From contig JAUCBJ010001181.1 of the NCBI GenBank assembly GCA_032718475.1, positions 1 to 60,637 on the forward strand: a stretch of 60,637 nucleotides of DNA, written 5' to 3'. Below the pieces are notes generated by a model. It did not search any database. It was not told where the DNA came from and worked only from the letters and a program-made list of their open reading frames with translations. The number at the start of each line of letters is the position of its first letter. The first letter of the stretch is position 1. This DNA comes from Nemertoderma westbladi. Its lineage: Eukaryota; Xenacoelomorpha; Nemertodermatida; Nemertodermatidae. The position numbers and the translations under genes are program-made. Below, one piece after another: positions 22,793-32,521 of the stretch.

Positions 22793-23706
22793 CCCTTAAA
22801 CTGGTGACGATTTTTCTAAAACGCCATCTCTACTTGGTGAAAACTCAAATATGAGTTTTGCGATTGTTAGTTCTACTTGGTGGGAATTATTGATGATAAC
22901 TATTCTGACTTGGTGAAAACTCAAATATGAGTTACAGTTAAACCGTTCTGACTTGGTTCCAACTCACATATGAGTTTCGGCTATACTATTGTTTATCAGC
23001 TGTCAGGAAGGAAGCATTGACTTATATGTCGACGACAATAGGCCCATTGTATTGGGCAGTTGATGAGCTTTATAACAGTAGTTGTATCGGCTTCACACGA
23101 TCAGTATAGGCTAAACAACACGGTAGTAAAGTGTGGGAAAATTGTAAAATTTCAACTAAAGGCCGTTTCATTATTATAAGTCACAGAGACTAACTATAAG
23201 CACCAGGTTGAAGGTCATTTTATCCTCTTTCAGATAATATATATACCCGCCTCTGAAGTTGAAAATTACGCAGTCTATCGCTAATTTATCAATTCGCAGC
23301 ATTTTTTAAAATAATTAGTCTTATTATTTCAACACTTTGAAGAAGAAGAACACTCACAAGATTGTTTTTCATTCTTTTTATGACTTCCAAACTAACATTA
23401 TTCCGCATTCAATTCTTAAATTTACATAAATTATTTTTGAGCTTGAAAATATAAATAAAAGAAAAACTCTCACCAAGGAGGAATAGCAACAAAATATAAT
23501 CTCTACCAAGTCCAGACGATGGCTCATAAACTCATGAGTTTTCACCAAGTCAACTAATTCTTCTTAAAAAAAAGATCAACCAAGAGGGAATAGACTTGCG
23601 AGAACTCAAATATGAGTTCTCACCAAGTCAGATACTACCATTAGAGAAATACCCACCAAGTGGAATTGGCCCTCCCAAAACTCATGAGTTTTCACCAGTT
23701 TAAGGG
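22793..23706. mobile_element. piggyBac-type MITE (TTAA target site), 914 bp
   Basis: The termini are cccttaaactggtga at 22793 and its complement tcaccagtttaaggg ending at 23706. TTAA flanks both sides (22789-22792 and 23707-23710), the hallmark of piggyBac insertion. No transposase ORF. Both subterminal regions carry repeated copies of acttggtgaaaactcaaatatgagtt. The actcaaatatgagt core is itself nearly palindromic, and the copies are inverted between the two halves. Confidence 0.9.
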
Positions 23707-23710
23707 TTAA

Positions 23711-24430
23711 ATTATCCAATTTTAATATCACACAATAATGCGCTGCTTGTGGCAATTAGTAAATGAACGTTTTATATTTATACTACTAAGTCCAATATAT
23801 ATTTTTAATTTATTATGATTTTTATTGCGTATTACGTTCTACTAAAGTATTTCCCTGTGGATCTACCAACGCGGTGTTCGATTTCTTCGAAATGAAAATG
23901 AAACATTGGGGATATATTCCCCAACTCATCAAACTCTTATTGATTTTTAGACAGGCAAATAATATATTTTATATAAAAACAGCAAAGCAAATAAACCCAA
24001 TAGGTAGTAGTTATGGGGTAATAAGAAGAAAAGGTCCAACCCATGTGGTCCATCTGTTTTTGGTTTGTGTCATGATTACAAGAACATACCTCCTTGGATA
24101 TATTTTAGACCGTTTTTTATAATATTTCACAATCCTCTTTCACCATTTAAACATTAATTAATTAACTTAACTTGACAAAACATCACATGAGTGAGCGTTC
24201 TCTCAAACAAAAAAGACTGGGGTTTCAGATATCTACTACTACGTACAACATAAGGCACAGGTTGTAGTACATAGATTATACCTGCCAAAGTATCACATCC
24301 AATCGATTTCAAATAATATAATTGAAGAAGGTTTAAACTGACAGACATGTTGCCCTTTGTGGAAAACCGTAGAATAGAACTGCAGAGTGGTTAGCATCCT
24401 CGTAAACACAACCTATAGTTTATTGAGTAG
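23711..24430. other. Intergenic DNA, no gene recognised
   Basis: AT-rich unique-looking sequence between two MITEs; no supported feature. Confidence 0.5.
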
Positions 24431-24438
24431 GTACTTTT

Positions 24439-25476
24439 CAAGGCGTACTAAATAACAGGTCATGCAGCGAGCGGATTGCTGAAATTAGCGGGGGCCGATC
24501 TTTTCCCTATTTATGGCACTATTTTCATATTATTTCCTTAGTAACTTATTTTATGCTACTTTTGTTAGGTGGATATGATAACTAGGGTTCATAGAAATGT
24601 AATAAAATGTCTTTCTGGAATTTTTATCTTGTAGTTGCCAAGGTAACCGGGCGCAAAGTTCAAACTTTGCGCGCGTGTATTTCAAGGCGACAATGGATTC
24701 TTCCCTTGAGATTTGGTAGGTGATTAATGGAAATAAAAGTCTATCAAAATATTTTACATTTGAATTTGTTTACATTCCCGTTGCTATGGAAATAAGTATA
24801 ATGAAAAATTTGAAAAATTGTCTACCAATTCTATAAAACACCATTTTTATTCGGTTTGTCAGTCTAAATAATAAGTTAAAATTGCCAACATTTTATTTTA
24901 TAATTCGTCAATTTATTGTGAATCATATTTTTAAAAGTCAATATAAACTAAACTGTCCAATCAGAGAGAAGGACCTGTGATAGCATAATTTTGACATTCC
25001 AGAATATTAAATTTCGGTTAGCAATTATTAGAAATAAAGGACAGCCACCAGGCATGTTTTTTGAAAATTATATAAATAGTAAACAGTAGCCCAATTTCTA
25101 TCTGGCGGTCATAATGGGAAATTATCGCAATTCGCGTCACCATGGAAACGGGATTGAAAAAAAAATTTTATGTAAAATATTTTGATAGACTTTTATTCCC
25201 TTTACTCATATACCAAATCTCAAATCTTGAATTAGAGGCGCTCGAAATTTGAACCATGCACCCGGTGGTTACCTTGGCAACTACAAGGTAAAAATTCCAG
25301 AAAGACATTTTATTACATTTCTATGAACCCTAGTCATCATATCCACCTAACCAAAGTTGCATAAGAGAGGTTTCTAAGAAAATATTATAAAAATAGTGTC
25401 ATAAATAGGGAAACGATTGGCCCACGCTAATTTCAGGAATCGGCTCGCTGCGTGACCTGTTATTTAGTACACCTTG
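24439..25476. mobile_element. MITE with 8-bp target duplication and long inverted arms, 1,038 bp
   Basis: The termini are caaggcgtactaaataacag and the complement (ctgttatttagtacaccttg). They are flanked by a perfect 8-bp duplication gtactttt at 24431-24438 and 25477-25484. The inverted similarity extends about 370-400 bp inward on each side, for example agaaatgtaataaaatgtct on the left and its complement near 25310. No ORF. An 8-bp duplication is usual for hAT and P elements. The terminus lacks the canonical hAT CAGGG, so the superfamily is tentative. Confidence 0.9.
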
Positions 25477-25504
25477 GTACTTTTAGATTGCTGCCAAGAA
25501 TCAA

Positions 25505-25735
25505 CTCAAAATACTTTAAATGGGAGAAGGATTTCACTTTCAGACATTTCGCCCCCTAGCCTCAGATTGGAGAACTGCCGACTGGGCAACGTCCACCCCA
25601 AAGACGCAGCCTATGGTGTTGGTAGCAGACCTCTGCCAAGTATCAGCCCCCTATGTCCCCTAGTGGCCAAATGGAGAACTGCAGGTTGTACGGGGTCATC
25701 CCCATACACGCACCCTATGGTGTAATACACACCGT
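25505..25735. repeat. Dispersed diverged relative of the 315-bp repeat
   Basis: Segments such as ttcactttcagacatttcgcc, agattggagaactgc and ccaaagacgcagcctatgg resemble the 315-bp repeat unit at 16748-17692 in arrangement. There are two diverged half-units here. Confidence 0.55.
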
Positions 25736-25739
25736 ATAT

Positions 25740-27038
25740 TAGCTAAATGGTATGCCAGTAATTCATTTTAATTGATTGATATTAATTAGTGTAATGATTT
25801 AAGTGGAGGGGTGAGAATGGGAAAAAATTGAAATAATGGTTGCTTTTTCGTAGAAAAAATCAGTGAAGTCTGGTGTAACGTATTAATAATGAGCTAATAG
25901 TATGTCAATGTTATATTAATTGATTTCTAAGGGGATGCAATTCCATATACTCCCCAGGGCCTCGAAAACCGATGGCTCGTTGGCTTGTAACTAATCTTAC
26001 AGAGGGGTGTGTAGTAATTATTAGCAGCTACAGATAGACTATTGTAGTTGTTGTGGTTTGAAGTCGTTAGATTAAAAAGAGTTTATAATGTACGGTAATT
26101 CGTATACCAGAGGGGGCCGGCCTTCGTGCAGCAAAGGTTCAAAGGTGCAAGCCATCCTACGAACAATTATAATTACAATGGCTAGTTATATATATTGGCT
26201 TCCGACACTTATGGCTTCCGACACACACATTCTGACACACATATTATGAGCCCTTTCAGAAAACGGCCATAATGTAATTATTATAACAGTTCGCTGAAGG
26301 CTCGCAGTTTTGACTCGCTCCACAATCTGTTGTTTTCCATGCAATCCTTTGAATTTTATTTGTAGTTTGACGTATTTCATATATTTAAAAGCAATCGATT
26401 CGTGTCTTAGTGATCAAAATTTGTACAAGTCAAGTCAAATCAAAGTTAATTTGTTTTAAATTTACTGTATATTTTAAGTTATAATAATTAAGTTTTAGTT
26501 GTATATTTACTTTTTTTATAGGTAATAGGAATTAATATGCGTCTGTAATTATTTTTGTGGGATCGCCGGATTTAAAGACTAGGTGTCATTTTAGCAGAGG
26601 GAGGGAAACGAGAAACGAACCAATTTAACCCTTGGCGTACCAAAGATAAATTACATAAATTTTTACTTCCAAGGACCAAGAAAAATATATTTGATCGGAC
26701 CAAGGTTTATTTTCTTGTCATACCAGAGATTTTATATAAATAGGATAACCCTATTATTACTTATCCTACCGCCGCCTTTTGCCATTTTCGAAATTTTTAA
26801 ATCTTTAATTTGAACCCCATGGGCGCACACTGCTGCCTTAATTTTTTGTAACAAAATTATTGGCGAAATTGAAATTAAATTGCATAAATTATGTAATTTA
26901 AAATGCCCTCAAACCAATAGGAATCCCTTCAAGCAATATTAAACTACCTTTTCTAGACCAGTTTTTCCTGCCCAACACGAATGTGAACTCCATTTTTCCG
27001 CCCCAATATTTATAAGAAAATTATAAGAAGTTTTAAAT
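25740..27038. other. Intergenic DNA; possible second TTAA-flanked element at 26629-27152
   Basis: No gene recognised. A TTAA at 26625-26628 is followed by cccttggcg. A TTAA at about 27153 is preceded by cgccatggggg. The pair resembles a decayed piggyBac-type MITE, but the inverted match is short. Confidence 0.3.
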
Positions 27039-27195
27039 AAAGGCGGCACCCTGCCGCCCTGGGGGTCAGGATAATATATGTAAAGGCGGCACCCTGCCGC
27101 CCTGGGGGTCAGGATAATATATGTAAAGGCGACACTCTGCCGCCATGGGGGTTAAGTTATAATTGCATAAAGGCGGCACACTGCGCCTTTATGAA
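27039..27195. repeat. 43-bp tandem repeat, about 3.6 copies
   Basis: aaaggcggcaccctgccgcc recurs at 27039, 27082, 27125 (diverged) and 27169 (diverged). The ggcggcaccctgccgcc core is a strong short palindrome, so each unit can form a hairpin. Confidence 0.9.
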
Positions 27196-27339
27196 CATGA
27201 TTAGTTTTCAAAGCCTTCTCATTTTCTGGTTCGCAGGTTATCACTGTTTGAAAAAAATATTTTCTAGAAGAAAAATTACTCCTCTACAACATGATCCTTG
27301 AAAATTAATGTTAAAATATACTTTGGGATGTGTAGAGCG

Positions 27340-27455
27340 AAACATAGTGGTGTTCCATTCCCCTTCCATATATGGCACAGTATGCACTCAAGGTAACAGT
27401 AAAAATTATAAACCTAAGTGCATACAGGGCCATATGTGGAACACCAGTGTTTTAG
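27340..27455. other. ~110-nt imperfect hairpin
   Basis: ggtgttcc....atatatggcacagtatgcact on the left pairs with agtgcatacagggccatatgtggaacacc on the right, around a loop of about 20 nt. One 11-nt unpaired stretch lies in the left arm. It could be a small MITE or a hairpin RNA; the sequence alone cannot decide. Confidence 0.5.
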
Positions 27456-27934
27456 CCAATCAGAGTATCTCTCTGTAGTCCCATACATACAGTAGTACTT
27501 ATTAGCATGCTACAGAATTTCTCCGTATCAGTTCACTACTTCATTATATTAACTCCTGTCAAAATTAATAATTATTGAATCATTTATTTATAAAATTGTT
27601 ATTCTACAAGAATAAAAGTGTTGATATTTAGTAGTATTGCTGGGTACCGTAGAAACCCTAAGACAGTAAGATGTACTTGGTTTATATAGTGGCTTTCTAG
27701 GTGTTGCCCAGCACATACAGATAGATGAACTACATTGTAGTGTATAATGTATAATATTGATTATATTTTTTCATTATGTTATAGGAAATAATAATTACAA
27801 AACGTTAATTGATTTTTCTTTGATTGTATGCCTATATTTGAATTAGCCTAGCTTGGAATGGATGAGCGTTTGAGGATGACGGCGATTATCCAAAATTTAA
27901 ACATTCACATTCAAATCTAAACAAACACACAGAA

Positions 27935-28030
27935 AGCGATAATTCAAATTTACCGCCTGGATTTCATTGCTTTGATTGACAGTCCGCATCCACTGTCCGC
28001 AGTCCGCTCTATGTACTGATGTATGCACCC
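27935..28030. mobile_element. Partial right end of the 9-bp-duplication MITE family
   Basis: gataattcaaatttaccgc...tggatttc...cagtccgcagtccgctct ending in gcaccc at 28030 is the same terminal sequence, in the same orientation, as 28916-28991. The partner left end was not found. It is probably a truncated copy directly beside the intact one. Confidence 0.6.
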
Positions 28031-28044
28031 CTACTGCTGAAACT

Positions 28045-28991
28045 GGGTGCATGTAAAGAGCGGACTGCGGACTGCGGACTACGGACTGTGGATTGTCAAT
28101 TAAAAGCCCAAATATGCGCGGTCAATTTGAATTTATAGCATTATAATGTAAGAATCCGCTCTTTGTTGTCTGGACAAACGGCGGAATGAAGCCAGAAAAT
28201 TGTAACCTGATTGGCTCACTCATTTACATAGGCCCAAAGGGAACCTTCCTGAATTCTCTTATTGGCTTAAATGTTTTCATTGTGACACATAGAGATGGAA
28301 ACAAACAATATTCCAAGATTTCCAACATTACTACAGTATAATTATACTGTAAGTAATTAAGTAGGCCTACCGGCTGACCGGTGCGTTATCAATTAAGCTA
28401 TGCCGTCAGCAGGCATGTACTGTTGGCCTACCGGCTACCGGTCAGCCGGTTGAAGTTTTCGATTACTTCAAACTAAAACTAAGTATAATAAGTAACGTAA
28501 TCGATGGCGGCCGTATTGCACGTGTAGTAGGCCTATTCATAAACGTCCAAAACTAAACTTACTATAATACATCCAGGTTTACGTAAGATGATAGTGCCTT
28601 GATGTGAAAGTTTAGGAAAATATTACCTGATTACTACTGTATTTACAGTAGAGGTATAAGTTCGCCACTAGTATAGTAGTTCCTTAATCAACAGTGCACG
28701 TAATTAGTAATTACTGTATAGGATAATTATTTCCTGTATTACAGTGTTGCACAATGGTAAACATTTAAAAGCCAATGCTGCAATGGGATGATTCATTCTT
28801 AATTCTTTAAGTTCCCTTTCAGCCTATGTAAATGATTGAGCCAATCAGGTTACAATTTGCTGGCTTCAGTCCGCTATTTGTCCAGACAACAAAGAACGGA
28901 TTCTTAGTTTGGAAGTCGATAATTCAAATTAACCGCGTGGATTTCGGCAAACCGCAGTCCGTAGTCCGCAGTCCGCTCTTTACAAGCACCC
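28045..28991. mobile_element. MITE with 9-bp target duplication, 947 bp
   Basis: The termini are gggtgcatgtaaagagcggact and the complement of gggtgcttgtaaagagcggact. They are flanked by the perfect 9-bp duplication gctgaaact (28036-28044 and 28992-29000). Inverted similarity continues about 200 bp inward (cggactgcggactacggactg; ttgttgtctggacaaa; gtaacctgattggctca). No ORF. A 9-bp duplication is typical of Mutator-like elements, though a few other families make it too. Confidence 0.9.
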
Positions 28992-29134
28992 GCTGAAACT
29001 GAATAGACTGGTTGTTGACTTCAGACTTGTTGTACTGTTGTAGCCTGTCTGCCTGTGGCCTGTAGCGCTGTAGTAGGCCAAGTGTATTGTCATACTGTCT
29101 GACTGTTAAAACATCATAATCGGATAACAGGATA

Positions 29135-29158
29135 ATGCTGTATAATGGTATTCTATAA
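29135..29158 (+). promoter_or_regulatory. Upstream ORF overlapping the Tudor-KH start codon
   Basis: A 7-codon ORF (ATG at 29135, TAA ending at 29158) overlaps the main ATG at 29145 in another frame. If the transcript starts upstream, this uORF would reduce initiation at the main start unless it is leaky-scanned. No transcript data are available to me. Confidence 0.5.
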
Positions 29159-30419
29159 GAAAACTCCATCGCTATCGGGTTTCACAATAACCGCTAGAGG
29201 CGTAACGGCGCTGTCTGTGGGATTATCAGCCACTGCGTTTTTCATCTACATGGTCTATCGTCAACGTAAAGAGGACGAACTGCTCATCCGACAATGCGTT
29301 GTGGCTGAGCGAATATTTATTGATATTAAAATCCCGAGTAGTTGCATTGGGGCTGTGATTGGGCGGGGTGGGTGTAACTTAAAGCGCGCTGAAAGTGAGT
29401 TCTACGTCAGGGTTTCCGTGAATGACGCCGCAGGGGAGAATTCCGACAGAATAATTACGATCCGAGGTTTACGGGAGAGCGCCACTGAAGCGGAGAAGTT
29501 CTTCAAGAGACTGATGGAGGAAGAATTATCGGTTGAAACACTCGAATATACGATTCCTCGTAGGATGTGCGGATCGATTATCGGGAAAAACGGTACTAGA
29601 ATTCGGGAAATGTCGCGTCAGAGTCGAACCAAGATTTTGGTTACTGACTCAAAGGATGGGAAGGCAGTGTGTCGGATAACCGGAAGTCCCAGTAATATAT
29701 CATACGCTGACGGACTCATACAACAGGCGCTAACAGAAGGTAAAGACGGGGGCGATAACACAGTTCTTTACAAGATGAATGTTCCCGAATTTGTGTTTCC
29801 GTTCCCTTTAATATCGGAATCTGGTGAGGAATACTTCAGGGTTTACGTCTCCGCGATCAGCCCCAGTGGCTACGTCTTTATTCAACTAATCAACGAAGAT
29901 AGTTTGAAGTTAGATTATCTTGTTGACGAGATGACCGATTATTACTCCATGACTTACCACGCGGATGATGAGTTGACATTATCCGATGTTTCTATTGATG
30001 ACTTTATAGCAGTTAAGTTCAGCGACGACGCAGGCTGGTACCGGGCTAAGGTCGCCGATATCTCGGATGGACTGATTGACGTTGATTACATTGACTACGG
30101 AGATTCCACCCGGGTAAGTATCGACTCCTGCAGGAAGTTGAGACACCAGTTCACCTCTCTGCAACGCCAGTCTGTTTGCTGTAGAATCAAAGGCGTTTCT
30201 CTAAGTTCCGATGAAGTCTGGAATGAGTCTGAGTTACAACTCATAGAGACACTGACGCACTGCTCGAAGTGGCGAGAACTATTCTGTAGTTTGGTTGAGA
30301 CTAGGGGCGACTGTAAGATTCCTACCCTTTCGTTCCGCGATGACAATGTTTCTCCTACCAAGGACATCACTGAGGAACTAATAGCAGTAGGCGTAACGGG
30401 TTGTAGTGCCCGTGAATAA
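29145..30419 (+). CDS. TDRKH: Tudor and KH domain protein, TDRKH/Papi-like (424 aa), intronless
   Basis: Known role of the family: an outer-mitochondrial-membrane scaffold that binds PIWI proteins through methyl-arginines and supports piRNA 3' trimming. Residues ~19-41 form an N-terminal membrane anchor (ALSVGLSATAFFIYMVY followed by RQRK). KH1 lies at ~55-125 with the GXXG loop GRGG, and KH2 at ~130-198 with GKNG. An extended Tudor domain at ~225-345 includes GWYRAKV and VDYIDYGDS, the usual core after the aromatic cage. Vertebrate and fly proteins are about 560-580 residues, so this one is shorter after the Tudor domain. One exon. The first in-frame ATG is used. A MITE ends about 150 bp upstream, and a uORF overlaps the start. 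Confidence 0.93.
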   Translation: MVFYKKTPSLSGFTITARGVTALSVGLSATAFFIYMVYRQRKEDELLIRQCVVAERIFIDIKIPSSCIGAVIGRGGCNLKRAESEFYVRVSVNDAAGENSDRIITIRGLRESATEAEKFFKRLMEEELSVETLEYTIPRRMCGSIIGKNGTRIREMSRQSRTKILVTDSKDGKAVCRITGSPSNISYADGLIQQALTEGKDGGDNTVLYKMNVPEFVFPFPLISESGEEYFRVYVSAISPSGYVFIQLINEDSLKLDYLVDEMTDYYSMTYHADDELTLSDVSIDDFIAVKFSDDAGWYRAKVADISDGLIDVDYIDYGDSTRVSIDSCRKLRHQFTSLQRQSVCCRIKGVSLSSDEVWNESELQLIETLTHCSKWRELFCSLVETRGDCKIPTLSFRDDNVSPTKDITEELIAVGVTGCSARE

Positions 30420-32521
30420 TAATAACTACTTTAAACTCAATACTAATACGGGGGGAAACTATTGAACTCTGATTGTTCAACGATTGTTAGGAGTAGGAGC
30501 AAGACTATATTACTTATAGTTATAATGACTTGTTCCGGTTAATTTCCTGTCGCACAAACTTACTATAATGACGTTGTTCAATGGTTTGGTACCGATCATA
30601 CCTCATCATCTTATGGGTCAACTATTCTGTTTCATTTCGAAATAAGATATATTTCAATATTTGTACTCTATTTGATTGGAAATGAAGTTTATTTCAATTT
30701 ATATTTAACGATCGACTTTAAAGTGCAATTGTTTGTATATGTATGTAAGAGGCACAATGTATTGAACATGGGCTACGTTTTTGTTAGGCCAATAAATAAT
30801 CTGCGGGAAGTTTTAATACTCATTAGTTTTTTTGGTGACAAGTTGTATCCGATCCGCTAAATATAAAATACATAACCTGTAATAAAAACTCATACATTAC
30901 ACGACGCGCGATGAAGTAAATGGATGTTTAAATCGAACAATTCTAAAGTTAGATATAATGAAATATAAAAAGGGTAATAAGTATATCTATTTTAGATAAC
31001 TAGACGATAGACTGTATGGTACGATGTAGAAATTCAGAGATAAGATGCGGAGAATCAGTTTACACTTTCAAGCGGTTAAATTAAAAAATGTTGCTATTAA
31101 GGTTAATGTTAAATCGTACAACTCTTCGATTTATCACTCTCTGTGTTTCAAAATTGTTTGGTTTTGGTTATAATTTGGAATATAAGTACCTAAGATGCTA
31201 TTCTACATGACAGTCAAAAAAATTTATTTTTCGCTATTTAATATTTAGTTAATACTAGTTAACAATATAAAAAACTTGGTTGCGCTTAAAACCCTAAGGC
31301 TTTTACAGTTTTGAATCTAATCACATGAACGTTTTTTTTATATGATAGACCAAAGATGGGGCAACATAACTATCAGGCGAATTTTTGTGAAAATTATTTT
31401 GCAACCCTAGGTGGCGCTGCAAATGTATGCTAATTTTCTAGGTTTGTTATAAATAGTATTAAATTTTATTAACAAAAAATTTCAAAAAGTTGTCTGATAC
31501 TTTTATGCAGGGAGGGTGGCTATGTAGATACCCACAGAAATTTTCAGACTAATTGCTCATAAATTGTAGAAGTAGTCTTAAGGTTTTGAAGTTTTTCCCC
31601 ATAAATATATTTGGAGATAAGCGACCTTTCATTATACATAGTAATAGTAATTTCAATATGATTCCCTAAATGGAAATTGTTAACTTGAAAACAAAAGAGC
31701 TATTAAATAGCGGTTTTCAGATTTGGAAACACCATTTAATCGTGCATTATAATAAACCATAAAAAAAATTTCGACATATTTTGGACCAAAATGGTGTACC
31801 TCCCCCCCCCCCCCCCCCCCCATAAGTTGCTGTATAAAATAAATGTAAAAATGATGATAAATTATGTCATAAACAAGGCGTACTATACACAAGGCCGGCC
31901 ATGTCATCGAGTTAACTGGGGGCGGGGGCGGTGACTGGGGGCAAGATTTTCTTAAGCTTTATAACAGAGATTTCCTTATGTTATTACAATTTATGAATAA
32001 AATACGCTTTGGTATGACTGTATTAGTAATTATTGCAAGTAATCCACTTGCACTCCTCCCCCCCCCCCCCCCCCCCCCCCTAACTGGGATTAGTTTTAAA
32101 GTCGTCGTCTAAAAAGAGTTAATAAAATGTTCAAACTTTCAATTAAAGGATCTCTATTGTAAATTTTTAGACATGTGTTTTCTTCCCGTGGACGGCCATT
32201 CTATTTTTAGATTTAAGGGAAAGATAATAACGAAATTCATCTTTATAGAGGTGAAGGTAATTATTGTTGTATCTCCGCCAGACTTAAGATGTGAAGGTAC
32301 TGGGTTATCGCTTAATCTTAAATTTCAATTTAAAGTTTACACACAGTTCCGTTTACAGCTACCTTGCACAAGGGGTAACAAACAAAATATTTTTAATGTA
32401 TTTAATTTTACATTTATGTAAAAGTCATATTTATTACGTAAGTGGAAATATAATATTATAAGTGGAATTAGTTTATTCAGATGGTTATCGATGTGGAAAC
32501 TGTTTCTACATTCAGTTACAT
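30420..32521. other. Convergent intergenic region between TDRKH and INTS13
   Basis: AT-rich, no gene recognised. Long C tracts lie at about 31802-31820 and 32058-32080. Confidence 0.55.

Noticed and set aside
29145-30419. Processed retrogene of TDRKH
   Set aside because: No poly-A tail or flanking duplication seen, and neighbouring genes are equally intronless. It cannot be fully excluded without the rest of the genome.
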